Assembly (NCBI GenBank): GCA_024138015.1
Contig: JAMXBB010000009.1
Span: 45,845,054-45,909,053 of the forward strand
Origin: Lumnitzera littorea
Lineage: Eukaryota; Streptophyta; Magnoliopsida; Myrtales; Combretaceae
DNA length: 64,000 bases
Reading direction: 5' to 3'
Position numbers and translations under genes: made by a program. Under the pieces are notes generated by a model, which was not told where the DNA came from, ran no database searches, and saw only the letters and a list, made by a program, of their open reading frames with translations. Of the stretch, positions 11,201 to 23,661 are shown piece after piece (the first letter of the stretch is position 1; every line of letters begins with the position of its first letter).

Positions 11201-13916
11201 ATAAAAGTGTATTATTAGTAAGACTTCGAACATCCTATTATCTAAAAGTTGTAGTTAGTCAAATAAATATTTAGAGGAGATAAAAATATTTAAACCAATG
11301 TGTTGTATAATTAAGAACATTCTCATTGGATCGAGAGAAAGATATTTGAGTTATATAAGTGTATGTGTGTGTTCAAGGTTAAGTGGATACATTGAATATA
11401 ACCTACTAATAGGGGATACCATATGTTTAATATCAATGATCCCTCCTCCATATAAATGAGAGTAAATAATCTCTTAACTTGAAACCTTCATATATCTTAT
11501 ATATGGATTATTGTGTATTAATACCGTTAAACATGGTTTTAATTTAAATTGTAAATAATGCAGTTATTAGGTATGATAAGAAATATAGAGAGTATAATGA
11601 TGAGTTAAAATGGAATTCATCACTTTCTTGAATTTGAGGATTGATATCTAAAGCTGCTAGGTTGAGGTAATGGTAACACGTAAGCTTGTGGCTACAATAA
11701 CTTTTACATAGTCTAATTTATCTCAAAAATTAAGTAAAATTGATAACATAACATGTAATGATTTAGTTAAGATATTTTTTTTATGAAGAGATTTAATTGG
11801 TTTCCATTTCACAACTTGTTTGTTAGGTTGGGTGATAAATAATTATTATTAGTCGGTTACCTTGGTCAGAATTTGAATAGATAATGCTTTCGTTATGGAA
11901 ACTTAGAGGGTCGCACTTAAAAACACAATTTACGAAACAAGTTAATTCACTAGAAATTTCAATGAATATTAAAATTGTATGAATTTTTATTTCTGAACTA
12001 GAATTTATTGGTCGGAGATTATACAAAAGGAAGTTTTTAAATGTAGGTCGGTAGTTATGCATGGACGATTGTTCGGTCCGAAGATGGAATAATTCCATGG
12101 AATTATTATTAGTAACTCAAATCGTTATTTTTTTTCCTTTTATTTAATTAATGGAATCATTAGCCTTTACTCAATAAAAAAACCGTTTTTCATTCATGGA
12201 TTAATGGAATATCCTTCTTTTAGAATATGAAAATGTATGTGTCCCGATCTTTAGTTTGTGTCAAAAGATGTCTTTTGTGTTTTTGCTATGAAGTCATTTT
12301 ATTGATAGATAGTTAGGAAAAGCAAAAGAGAGAATATATAGAATTCCACCATCGCTAATATATTGCATGTATAAATTTGCTTTTTAGTTTTATTTCAATC
12401 CAAATGATTTAGCACTCTATGGATGAGGATTAGTTTCTCTTATGTGTACGTGAATACGGTTAGAAAGATTGTATTTGGAATCCATATAATAAACACATTT
12501 CACAAAAGGCAAACGAGGTCAGATCATATTCAGACACCATTTCCAAGAGGAAAAAGATATTTTCCGATCAAGAAAAGCTATTTTCTTCTACTTTTGTTAT
12601 TGTTATTTTATGATTTTTTAAAAAAATTATTATTTCCACTGTGTTCTTTCCATTTACAAAACGTAACAAAACCCAAACAACCTCAAACTTAAAACCTGCT
12701 TTCTCTCTCTTGCTAAGGTGACTTTATATTGCTGTCTATCTATCTATCTCTTTTTCTCCAAAGTTAAGTATTGCTACTAACTGTAGTTTACCGACACACT
12801 CCGGTGCCACAAAGAGAAGGCATGTTGACAAACTTCAACTCTATTTTTTATTTGTCTATAGTATGCTTCTCTCAATGATCCACGCATAAATTAGCAACTT
12901 TAAGTTTAAAGAAGGAATATTTATCCTTAATTTTAAAAACACTTATGTCTTTGCTTCTTTTATATACTCTCGTGCATTTATCATTTAATTATTCCATTAA
13001 TAATGTGTGTCGTATAATAACATTCCAATTCTATATAATATTTGAAAATCAATAATCTTTTGGTATGAAAAAATAAAAATTGTAACCCGAATTTACTATC
13101 AAGAAAAAAAATGCATAGATTCGAAATTTATGTGAAGAATAGAAAAAATTTACATGGGCACAATATATTCTATACTCTATATATAGTATCGAGGATGATT
13201 CTATGGTGATATAGGGTATGCTTGAGTTTCAAAAATTTGGAAACGATTTCTACAAAATAGTACTTTACTTATTTTATATTCGCTTACTCAAATACACCAT
13301 CCGAAAGAATAGAAATGGCCTGGATGTCGAGCAAAATTGTGAATCTTCTTTAAATTTTCGGCAATGTCCCATTTGGTCGTACTTTTAGGAACTCTGGTTG
13401 CCAAAATATATTAGTTTTCCTTTTCATTGAACAAAGATTTAAAGTCATTTTTTCGTCTTTATTTACTATGCCGGCAAAGGCTCATGACGATAACCAGATT
13501 TCGAGGACTAGGTCTTACATTAACATTTTTCATTATCAGCATCTTCCTTTATATCATTGTATTTTATGGTTTTATCTTTATTTTTAATAATTTTACTATC
13601 TATCTCATTTTTAATTTATATTTCTCTAAATCTAAACAATTAAACAAATTATGAATTCAATAATTTAGATTTAGAAAAGGAAAATTAATAGTAGGATTGA
13701 GGCCAAGACTAGTCCGATTAAAATAGAAAATGAAATTATAAATTATCATAATTTTTAACTATTTTATGTACTTGTTCCTTGCAACCAAGAGTGGTTACAT
13801 GATACGTGTTTAAAAAACGTTGGTTTTCTACTCAATCTCTACACCTCAAATATATATATATATATGTGTGTACAGATATGCACACAAGTGATTATTGTTT
13901 CTAATAAAATAAGTGA
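8261..13916. other. Unassigned sequence
   Basis: From 8261 to about 10440 the base composition is mixed, and many short minus-strand open stretches (for example 9186-9410 and 10049-10270) show no motif I recognise; it may be decayed retroelement interior. From 10440 to 13916 the DNA is strongly AT-rich with many homopolymer runs, a TCTA microsatellite near 12736-12750 and a TA/TG microsatellite near 13850-13870. I see no gene, RNA gene or bounded element here. Confidence 0.6.
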
Positions 13917-13928
13917 ATTTATTTAAGA

Positions 13929-15593
13929 TTTTTTTTCCCTAGTGAATAAGGATGATACTAGTTACTCAAGCAAACAAACCAAAACCAAAGTCCAAGCAAA
14001 AGACCCAACCGAACAACAACTAGTCTGGGTGTAAAGTATAAGGGTTTGTGCCCATAACATCTTTAGTGCTAATAGCAAAATGAGAAAGAAAACTAGGAAG
14101 ATAGTTAACATAAAACATGAAATTAGACTCTTCAAGACTACACTTCACCAAGAAATCTACAACTTCAATCTTCAATGAATCGACCTTCCAAATACATACA
14201 ATGGTAAAAGGAGATAAAAGAGCTTTACAATCCTAGAGGTACTTGTGATAAGGGTCAAGATCCACATTCAAATTTAGGATCCAATCAAAGGCCGATTGGG
14301 AGTCAGTTTCACAAATAACATTTTTGATTCCACTCTATTTGGCTATTGTTAAACCTTCTTTTATAGCTAGAAGTTTTGTTTCTAGTGGGGAGGAGTTGGT
14401 TACCTGCTTGTGCATAACTTAGCATATCATGTTGTTCCAATCTATACGGATAGCTCCAATTGTTGCTATGCTACTTCCTTCTATTACTGCTCTAGGACAC
14501 TTAATTTTTACCCAACTTATTGGTGGGGAGTGATCTGTTGTCATAGCAAAAACGAATCTTCTCTAAAGCCTTTCCTTGTGATTTGTTGTCTAGAATTCAT
14601 TCGTTTTTTTCCTAATGATATTCACCCAATCTCCTAAATTTTCATTATGCTTGAATATTCTCCTATTTCATTCTCGACAAATTCCCCTCAAAGCAAAAAA
14701 TACCATTACGAGTAGTGGGGTTGTAACCTTCTTCTAGTCTACTTTCTACCTTTTTAAGCTTTAGATAATTAGTTGGTAAAACTACTCCTAGTCCTTGCAA
14801 TACCTACTTACTTTAAGCATAATTCACAAACACATGTTGGATCGTTTCCTCCTCATGTCGACAAAGTGAGCACACCCATCCAACATTTAACCCTCTTTTC
14901 AATAAATTATCCCCTATTGCCAGCCCATTGTGGTAGATCCTCCAAATCAATAGTTAGGTGCTTGGATAGGTGGGTAATCTCCATATCCACTTCCAATTCC
15001 CTCCTATACTATCTTCCTCAGCTTCCTTACACAATTCAAGCTATGTACTTTGAGTTGTTAGCTCCCCATTGATCTCAAACAACCATCTCTATACATCATT
15101 TACTTTATCAGAATCATCCAAGATGAGATCAAATCCAATGGGTATCCTATGACTTCTTCCTTCCATCCTAGGCTACTATCCCAAGCTTAATGTAGGAGGA
15201 CTAAGTCATCATATTTATTCAAATGTACATAGAGCCAATTTTGGATCTTTCCTAACTCAAACCAGTTTTCCAACCAAAATATGGTTATCTTACCATTCTT
15301 CACACGCACTTGAATTTTGTCATTCACCTAATCTATAGCCTTTTGTAACTTAGACACAAACTATGAACCTCCTTTGATTTTCTTCCCTCTATCTAAAGCC
15401 TTATATTTTTTATGAATAAGTTCTACCCATAAGGTTTTCTTCCTTTATATTTGCCATGTTAATTTTACAAAATTAGCTCTGTTTCTTTTCCATATGTCCA
15501 TAGCCCTCCACCCTTCTCCCAAGGTTTCTTAATCTTATCCCATCCTATCCAATGCATATTTTTTTTTTTTGTTTTATAGTTGTGCTTCCCCAT
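13929..15593 (-). mobile_element. 5'-truncated L1-type LINE with 12-bp target duplication
   Basis: On the minus strand the copy begins inside the reverse-transcriptase ORF and ends in a short poly(A) (T-run at 13929-13936). It is flanked by a perfect 12-bp target duplication, ATTTATTTAAGA, at 13917-13928 and 15594-15605. A long duplication, a 3' A-tail and a 5' truncation are the hallmarks of target-primed reverse transcription. The coding content is the C-terminal part of ORF2 only. Confidence 0.93.
14040..15560 (-). pseudogene. LINE ORF2 C-terminal remnant: zf-RVT and RNase H
   Basis: The zf-RVT motif is clear near 14820-14940 (minus strand): NGLAIGDNLLKRGLNVGWVC, then CSLCRHEEETIQHVF, with the two cysteines, the acidic run and the histidine expected of this zinc finger. 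Downstream, near 14280-14380, an RNase H (RVT_3) segment reads LLAIKEGLTIA, stop, GIKNVICETDSQSAFDW, including the glutamate and aspartate of the active site. Further on the frame reads VVDFLVKCSLEE, matching the ADxLAK region. In-frame stops and frame changes occur throughout, so the protein is dead. The endonuclease and RT core are missing because of the 5' truncation. Confidence 0.85.
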
Positions 15594-15605
15594 ATTTATT
15601 TAAGA

Positions 15606-18500
15606 ATTATTACAATCAAAATGTTAATTATATATATTCATAATAAATCAGTAAATAATATTACTTAATTATGTAGAAAAGTATTAAAATTTTATTTGTC
15701 CACAAACACTTAATCGGCATCTTCCTGATTCAGGCAGTCTCAATTTCCATTGCGTCTTATTAAAAAAAAAAAAAAGAAAAAGAAAAAACAGCAAAATAGA
15801 AAGAAAAAAAGTTACCTAAACAAGGTACACAACCCAGTCAAGCCGACCACATTTAACCTTCTTAGGAAGGAATTATTGCAGCCTGTTGGCGTTGGATAAC
15901 AACTAATACACAAGAATTCAGTCGATGACAACCGCCCTTAGTCGGGTTTCGTACCACGAATAACTATTAAGAAAGCACTAGCAATAATGAGACCTGACAT
16001 AAACACAAAGGTTGGAATCCTTGAGGATATCAATTTCATCCTACGTTCCAAAAAATATAATATAAATGTCATGGAAAATTGGATGATTCGATCAGTCTAT
16101 TCAATGTATTCAGACTAATAAAATTAAACTTATTTTATATTTTTAAAAAATTGAGAAAATTGAAAACAAAATTTAACATATTAAAGAAAAAAAGGCTTAA
16201 ATAGCATTTGATTATAAGGACTGAATTAAATAAAGAGAACTAGACATAACAAGTATAAAGAAGGCTAAATAGTACAAACTCATTTAACAAATATAAAAAG
16301 AATTAAATGGTATAAATTTATTGTACCATATTAGATAAAAAGAACTAAATATAATAAATATAAGAAAAATTGAATAGTACAAGCTCATTTAATAAGTATA
16401 AAGAAAATTAAATAGTACTGAATACGAAATTTATATTGAAAAATTAATTATTTATATTGTAAAATAAATAATTTTTTGTAATATTTAATAAAAATAATAT
16501 TAATTAACTCAATATTATAATACGGAGAGGTATTTTTGATAATATATTTTTTTTATCTAATAATTTTTATTTTTGCATTATAGTGTAGATAAAATAAAAT
16601 TTAGACCATTTATCCAGTTTATCAACTTAATTTTTATTTAATCACTAACCAAAATTACAAACTAAATATAAAACAATTTTTTATTCAATATAGTATCATA
16701 AAAATTATGTTAAGGTTAAGTTACAAAATGTCTTGCTAGCATGGTGGTAGCACAATCTAGTGGTGATAGGGCACCACCATGGCTACAGACAGAAAAATTT
16801 GGTGAATCATGAGCCCACCAACCAATTAATTATAGATGGCATCTCAATCTACCAAGTGATGGGTTGTAGGCTACCACTCTGCATCGAAGAAAAGAAGAAT
16901 AAGTGATTTTAGGTTATTTTTACCCAAAAATTCCAAAATGCATAATCTATTAATTTTGTTTAGATCCACATATATGCACAATGTTTCTTCTATCTCCTAA
17001 AAATTATGTAAAAATTGTTGAAATTTTGATAATTCGTCTTCCAATCACATTAATCTACATAATATTGAGTACTCATTCATTTTTCGTAACTTTCCAAGTA
17101 TCCAATGGTTTTTATAACATTTTTAGTACATGAGCATGAGTTGAAATGAAATTATGATCCCATTTGTTTTTCTATTGGAAGCACCATTAGAAGGTGAAAT
17201 TATGATTCCTTTAAATTGATAATTCTAATTGAAAGGAAATTTTATTTACCCTTATACATTATCATTAATTTAAAATTACTTATTTAATCATTGACATAAT
17301 TATGGAATCAAAATATTAGTGATGTGCTTGATAAATATTATTGTATATGCATATCATGTTGTTCCATCTTTAGACATTTCCAAACACCGAAAGGAAACTA
17401 TCATTCCTGTCTTCCTTTTGTTTCATTTTATTTTAATCTATTTTATTATGAACTATTCTTTCATATTACACATAACATTATAATAATGAATATTTTCCTC
17501 GTTATTTATTGATTTCCATTGGAAAATGAAGTTCTTCTATGATCCACGTAATTTTGCTATAAATCAAGTAATTATCTAAACATGTGTGATTCTAGGGTGC
17601 TCGCTATCTCGTCATTTTGCTTTATCTTGTAATTCTGCTATAAATCTGCAAATCCACTCAAATTTCGTGATTCCATATATCTCCTAATTATGATATTAAA
17701 ATGCAATTGTATGCTCAAAATCTCACGAAATAAATCTTTTATGAATTTTATAGTAGAAACTATAAGGTAATTTTCCTTTAAAGCCCATAGCTAACCTTTC
17801 TTACACAATTTTTTGTTTTTTTTTTTTCGTTATAATTAATGATTTTGTGAATTGGTTAATTATGGAAAAGAAAAAGTTTAAGGAGTCATAAAATCTACCC
17901 ATTTTAAATTGAAAAATTTTATCAACCCATCTCTGATATTTAGTTACATTCATTTATGGGAATCAATCCCGCTCCATCCTCCAACTGATAATTAACATTT
18001 GGAAATAGTATGAGGCCTACATGTATCTGGGGACAATTCAATGAACATCAAAGCCGAGCTGGTTCCTGAATTCAATCTAGGAACCTGTCCTGGCCTATAT
18101 CCAACAATTGTTTTTCAAGATCCAAGTATGTCCGGATGAGTCAGTAGTGGTATCGTAACACTGCATACACGGTGTCGCGACTGTCGGAACCGGTATCGAC
18201 CATCCTGTCAATGCTTGTTTCTAAGTCCTAGATTCGAGCCCCACCATTGTGGATCTCTTGCTGGACAGGTCATAACTTGTAGGTCACAGGATAAAAGTAC
18301 GTTGATAATGTCTTTATAAAATGTGAGGTTAAGACGATGTATACACATGGCTATCTCCTCCCACCACTCAGCATATGCTGGAAAGAACATTGTACATTGG
18401 ATAATTAGCCATAATGCCTTTTAACATGCATATTTTTGGATAAATTATATATATATAAGATTTAACATTTAAATTCCTTTATCTTCAAAAATTGTCATTC
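15606..18500. other. AT-rich unassigned sequence, with one short open frame
   Basis: Mostly AT-rich, low-complexity DNA, with an A-rich run near 15760-15790 and T-runs near 17815. It contains the 33-codon open frame at 15938-16039 and a tRNA B-box-like word near 18222-18240, which I do not accept as a gene. The end just before 18501 may be the 5' UTR of the LINE that follows, but I cannot place its start. Confidence 0.55.
15938..16039 (-). CDS. Candidate 33-aa membrane peptide (unrecognised)
   Basis: A minus-strand frame starts at ATG 16039 and stops at TAA 15938. It encodes a basic N-terminus (MKLISSRIP), a hydrophobic stretch of about 18 residues (TFVFMSGLIIASAFLIVI) and a charged end (RGTKPD). 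This looks like a single membrane span or a signal anchor. Codon composition is less AT-biased than the surrounding DNA, and a GT-type donor-like site (TTTAG/GTAAC) and a pyrimidine-rich tract lie downstream at about 15820-15760, so it could be part of a spliced host gene. I do not recognise the protein, and an open frame this short can arise by chance. Confidence 0.25.
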   Translation of the reverse strand: MKLISSRIPTFVFMSGLIIASAFLIVIRGTKPD

Positions 18501-19065
18501 ATGATGGAACCCTTAAAATCCAATGAGAGTGAAATAGAGGAATTTGTCATTAGCGACTTGGATACCAGAAATACGGAGGAGGAATACTATATGGTAGGAA
18601 AGATTATTTCCAAGAAGATTATGGATAGAAATACAGTTTTGAATATTCTACGTCGTGCCTGAGATCAATTCAGAATCATGTCCATAACCCACCATCGAAG
18701 TAATCTCCATCTCATAGCGGTCAGGCAAGAGAAGGTTATATCCAAAATCAAGAAACTGGAGCCTTGGTCTGGCATGGGGCATTCTATAGTGCTCGAATTT
18801 TAGGATGCAAAAACAAAAAGGTTGAAGATTTGGCTTTTAGTCATCTTTATGTGTGGGTGTAGATTTTTGGTTTACCTTTACAGATGTTTACTGAATCCAA
18901 TTCCAGAAGGATTGGTGGGAAAATTGGGGAAGTGGTAGAAGTTGAAGATTGTACAGTGATCAAAAGGGATTTTCTGTGAGTTAGAGTTAAGTTCAATATT
19001 CACAACGCATTAATTCCGAGTATTTGGATTAAAAAATTGATGGGTGATAAAAATTGGATCGGTTT
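18501..19065 (+). pseudogene. LINE ORF1, N-terminal half (DUF4283)
   Basis: ORF1 starts at the double ATG at 18501/18504 with MMEPLKSNESEIEEF, then YYMVGKIISKKIMDRNTVLN, the conserved opening of DUF4283. There is an in-frame stop after NILRRA and frame changes before the later part. The domain resumes with the segment leading to GKIGEVVEVEDCTVIKRDFL and IPSIWIKKLMGDKNWIGF. The frame is cut at 19065 by the copia insertion. ORF1 proteins of plant L1 elements bind the LINE RNA; this copy cannot make one. Confidence 0.85.
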
Positions 19066-19274
19066 TGTTCAATTCTTGCTGCTATGCTAAATCAAGAAAA
19101 TGAATCGTACCTTGAATCCAATTGAACTCACTAATTGACAAATGCATTTGAGGGAGAGAAAACAAAATGTTAAGATGGAATGAAGAGTGAATTCTATTAT
19201 TAGTTAGTTATTATCTATACAATTGGAAGTATATATATATAAGCTATACATGTGTCAAAATAAATATATTAGCA
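19066..19274 (-). repeat. Copia 3' LTR (left copy)
   Basis: Starts TGTTCAATTC and ends TATTAGCA on the plus strand; aligns end to end with 32277-32498. It lacks about 13 bases near its right end relative to the other LTR. Confidence 0.88.
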
Positions 19275-20710
19275 CTACTGCTCGAGAGGCCTAACTTGGA
19301 CATCACAATGGAAAGAGTTGATTTAGGAAGAGCTTTAGTCATCAAGTTGGCCAGTTGATGAGTAGAGGAAACATAATGAACCTGCAAAAAATTAGAAGTA
19401 ATATGGTCCCTAATAAAATGTACATCTACCTCAATGTATGTAGTTTTTCTATGAAAGCAAGGGTTATTGGCTATCGTTTGAGCTGACCTACTATCAGTAT
19501 AGAGAGCAATGGTGCTGTAGATCAATCTGAAGATCATGAAGTATGTATGAAATCCAAAGCAATTCCTTAATAGCTAAAGTGAGGCTTCGATATTCCACCT
19601 CTATTGAAGATGTAGACGTTGTAGTCCATTTCTTGGTTTTCTAAGTAATCAAACACATCACAAGAAACATACAAAACCTAGACAAAGATTTTCTATCCAC
19701 CTTAGAAGATCTCCAATGAACACAGCATAACCAAGTAATGTCAAAGAACTAATGGATGAGTAATATAAGCCTCGATCTGTGGTTCCTTTAAGAAACTCAA
19801 GTACATGAAATGTAGCATTCAAGTGTGAAGTGTGTGGACAAGCTACAAACTGGCTAAGTTGTTATACTACAAAGGATATGCCTAGCCATGCAATTGTAAT
19901 GTACAATAGATGACCAACAATGTAGCAATAAATGCTGGGATTAGATAGCACATGACCCTATTCATTATCAAGTCAAATGTTAAAAGGAAAAGGGGTTTTA
20001 ACTGGCTTAGCTCCTATTAACCCAACATCTTGCAATATATTCAACAAAAACTTCCATTGGTTCAACATCAAACTACATTCTGTTCTGCAAATTTCAAGAC
20101 CTAGGAAAAAACGAACATCCCCAAGATCTTTGATTGTAAAAGCTTAATCTAAGGAATGCTTTACTACTGCAATAACACCCAAACTAGTTCCAATAATTAA
20201 AACATCATGAAAATACATGAGAATAGCTAATAATTCATCACCTCTCATCCTCATGAAAAGAGAATAGTCAGTCTTTGACTGTACAAAGCCTAAAGAAACA
20301 ATTATGTGAGGCTTGTTTTAGCACATAGAGAGACCATATAAGTTTGCAAACTTTACCACTAAAAGCTGAAACATGACCTTTAGGTGGTACCAAATAGGTC
20401 TCTTCATTAATATATCCGTATAAGGAAGCATTATTGGTGTCTAACTGATGAACATACCAATTTTTGACGGTTGCAATAGCAAGTAGAATATATACAGTAG
20501 ATAATTTTGTAACTAGAGAAAACGTATGTGTAGAATCTAATCCATCAATCTGATTGTATCCTATCGCCACAAGCTTAGTTTTAAATCTCTCAATGGATCC
20601 ATTAACTTTATACTTAACTTTATATACCCATTTACAACCAATTTCTTTCTTTCCCAATGGTAAGGAACATAACTCTTAGGTCCCATTTGATTCTAGAGCT
20701 AAAAGTTCCA
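19244..20710 (-). pseudogene. Copia reverse transcriptase and RNase H
   Basis: The RT start is well preserved at 20657-20268: GCKWVYKVKYKVNGSIERFK, VHQLDTNNASLYG (usually DVNNAFLHG), VPPKG and VLKQASH (usually GLKQASR). A frameshift or stop follows, and the YVDD region lies in broken frames. The RNase H end at 19537-19244 reads STIALYTDSRSAQTIANNP, ending QLANLMTKALPKS, the conserved copia C-terminus, and the frame runs into the LTR. Neighbouring integrase is upstream on the same strand. Confidence 0.88.
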
Positions 20711-20959
20711 TCTGCATTGTTTCTACCAACCAAGGATCTTCTTTAGCCTCTTGATAGTTGTTAGGCTCTTAGATTGTAAGAACATGAGCTATAGATGCCA
20801 CATAATCTTTAGAATATTTGGTAAATGAGGCTTCATTGAAAAAAGGATAAAGCTTGGAAAGTGTTTGGTTAGAAAGTATTTCGGAACTAGAGCTTGTATT
20901 AAGACTTATACTACTGTTGTTAACTTTCACCACAAATTCACTAAGCTAACTTAGTAGAT

Positions 20960-21960
20960 TTCAATTCCTGCAAGACCTTCAAACAAGGACATTGGATTTA
21001 ATATTTTGACTATTATGAACAGGAGTTAATGAATGAGATACAAGAATTAAAGAAGAATTTGACACAAGTGATGGTGTTTGATGTGAGACAAAGTTTGGTT
21101 GTAAATCTAAAATAGGGAGGAATAAATATTCTGTTATGTCAAGAAACAAAGATGAACTAGTTGCAAGAGATTGAGAAGAATTGTGAGGTGTTTTGTATGG
21201 AAAGATGTGTTCATGAAAAAGCATATCTCTACTAATGAACAACCAATCAATTTCAAGATCATACAACTTGTACCCTTGTTAATTAAGGGGGTAGCCTACA
21301 AATACACATGTCCTTGCATGTACATCTCCTTGCATGTGCATCAAACTTATCATGACCAATATGAATGGTTGAGGCATAACATAAACATCTAATGGTTTTA
21401 AGACTAGTGTATGTAGGTGGTTTGCCAAAAAGTATATGATGGGGTGTTTTCCATTGCAAGGACTTCATTGGCATTCAATTAATGAGTAATGTGGCTGCTA
21501 AAATGGATTCACCCCAAAATTTCTTAAGTAAGTTTGCATGAAAGCTCAATGCTCTAGCCATGTCTGAAAGATGGCAACGTTTTCTTTCTACAATGCCAAT
21601 TTTTAATTTTTTTTAGGTATGTAAACATTAGTTCTTTGATAGATAATTTCATGTGCCTTGAAGCGATGTTAGCACTCATGAGATAAAAATTCAGAGCCAT
21701 TATCAGTTCAAATGATTTTAGGATGAACAGGAAATTGGTTATGAACATATGACAAGAAGGTTTTGAAGGTTGTCACTATTTGGTGTTTAGAATTAAGAAG
21801 ATAAGTCCAAGTACATCGACTACAATCATCTACTATAGTAAGAAAATAATTCGTGCTTGAGATTAGTGTAGTATTGTAAGGCCCCAACAAATTAACATGA
21901 ATGAGGTCAAATATATGTAATGAAGTAGATAAATTAACATCAAATGGTAATCTATAAAAC
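20960..21960 (-). pseudogene. Copia integrase core
   Basis: Minus-strand frames give ISSTNYFLTIVDDCSRCTW (21890 region, first catalytic aspartate block), then FPVHPKII and, after a stop, TDNGSEF (second aspartate). The PQQNG..ER segment with the third acidic residue falls in a frameshifted area around 21540-21600. The later part (21474-21283 and 21266-20979) gives the conserved WKTPHHILFGKPPTY and LEIDWLFISRDMLFHEHIFP, the typical copia integrase C-terminal region. Broken by several stops. Confidence 0.85.
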
Positions 21961-22025
21961 TTTGAAATTTGACAAGTGTTACACTAGAAATTTGATAAAT
22001 TCATGTGCTTACATTTTGACAAATG

Positions 22026-22495
22026 TTACATCTTAGAATAGGATATACAACTTAGTCTTTCATGCAACAACTCCAAAGGAGATTGTATTCTATCAAATTT
22101 ATTGGGTACAAAAGTTTTCAAACCAACAAAATCTACACATAAAATAGAAGGTCTAAAATTCAGTACATATAGACCAGATTTGGCTTCTACTCTTGCTACA
22201 CACTTTCTAGTAGTCAAGTCTTGAAACAAGTAACCATTTGAATCAAAGATACAAGATATAATGGGTATATCTACTAACAAGTGGCTAACAAAAAGAAGAT
22301 TGTATTGAAAATCTTGTATGAGTAGTACTTTTTTAAGGATGATATTCATTTTCAAAAGAACATCACCTACTACATGAAAAGATTTCACATGTCCATTTAG
22401 CAATCGAATAATAATGGGTTGTTTTAGTGTTTGTGTACTAGTTAAAACATGGGTGTAAGGTGTCATGTGGTCTAAAGCTCTAGTGTCTACAATTT
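22026..22495 (-). pseudogene. Copia protease and GAG-pre-integrase
   Basis: A stop lies just before IVDTRALDHMTPY, the protease active-site region; the usual D-T/S-G is D-T-R, so the catalytic glycine is lost. It continues IIIRLLNGHVKSFHVVGDV, VLLIQDFQYNLLFVSHLL, then the GAG-pre-integrase end (SPLELLHERLSCISYSKM, usually WHxRLGH). One of the longest open stretches in the element (146 codons), but inactive. Confidence 0.85.
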
Positions 22496-23600
22496 AATTT
22501 CCTAATAAACCATCATTAGATTTTAAAGAGTTAGAGTAAGAGACAACATTCGTATTTGTAAAATTTATTGTTACATCATGTACATCCCTTTCTGTTGGTT
22601 GTTTTCCCTTCAAAGTTCGTACCAGTTCATTGTAAGTCTTACTAATCAACTCATTATCTAATAAGATTGACTTATTTCCACTTTCAATAGAAAAGATGTT
22701 AGTCATTAGTGCATCAAATGGTGTGTCTAGACTAGTTTGCACCTATTTTGCTACTCTAACATTTCTTCTATCCTTAAGATTCTTGTACCACTTTGGAAAT
22801 CCTATGAGCTCAAAACAATTATCTATTCCATGTCCATTTCTTTTGCAATGTGTATAAACAATTCTGGTACCATTGGTTCTTTCCTTCTTATCTTTCCTAT
22901 CAATATTAACATACTTCTACTGTATACGAGATTTTATGGCTGAATTTTATTCACAGCTGCATATTCTTGAGATCTATTTTTGTTTTCCAACTTAAAAAAC
23001 TAAGTAATATGCGTAACTAACTGATGGAAAAGGGTTTATACCCAAGATATGATTTTGAACACTTTCAAAAGCATCATTTAGTCATAGAAGAAACTACATC
23101 AATTTGCTTTTATTCTCCATTTCCCATATTTTCCCAATCACATCACAGTTAGACTAAGAACTCCACAACTACACTATGGCATTCCACTTAGACTACTCAA
23201 TTCGTCCTATAATTTCTTCAGTTTATTATAATATATTGTCACACTTGCATGCCCTTGCTTAAAATTCACAATCTCATGTTAAATCTAGTAAATCAAGGGT
23301 TCATTTGATTGTCCAAATCTTTCATGCACATCATCCCAAAGCTCCTTTGTTGATTGTGCATACAAGAATCCCTCAAACACTTCTTTATTCATATAGTTCA
23401 AGATCTAATAATGGATCATATTGTCAATCATGACCACATATGTATTTTAGCATCATCATCTTTGGGTTTCAAACATTTACCATTAATAAAACTTAGTTTG
23501 GACTTTGCACCTAAAGCCATCTCAATAGATCTACTCTAACCAAAGAAATTCAATCCATTAAAGGTTAAACTTTTAAAACACTTCTAAGATTGCCAGAATT
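22496..23600 (-). pseudogene. Copia gag with CCHC knuckle
   Basis: Near 22840-22790 (minus strand) the frame gives CTHCKRNGHGIDNCFELIGF, an intact CCHC knuckle followed by the FPxWY motif typical of copia gag. Upstream, at 23540-23200, fragments read SRSIEMALGAKSKLSFINGK, KPKDDD, and VFEGFLYAQSTKELWDDVHE, which belong to the UBN2-type capsid domain. Stops separate the blocks. The N-terminal end and leader are interrupted at 23661 by the gypsy element and resume at 32183. Confidence 0.8.
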
Positions 23601-23661
23601 TGATAAGAAAAGAAGATTGTTATATGACTTGTCCAAACTCATGATTTAGTAACCTAGATGA

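Noticed and set aside
11823..12098. 91-codon minus-strand open frame
   Set aside because: No recognisable domain, isolated in AT-rich DNA.
12423..12692. 89-codon plus-strand open frame with a poly-leucine stretch
   Set aside because: Composition follows the local TTA/CTT-rich DNA; no family motif or plausible gene structure.
17324..17512. 62-codon open frame with Cys/Phe-rich sequence
   Set aside because: Codon composition is that of AT-rich non-coding DNA; no neighbours or motif.
17712..17725. Possible left target duplication of the LINE (GCTCAAAATCTCAC vs GCTCCCAAAATGTCAC at 37798)
   Set aside because: The match needs a gap and a mismatch and would imply a long 5' UTR; too weak to call.
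18195..18260. tRNA-like B box (GATTCGAGCCC) resembling a tRNA gene or SINE head
   Set aside because: No matching A box at the right distance, no cloverleaf and no A-tail that I can see; a single B-box-like word is not enough.
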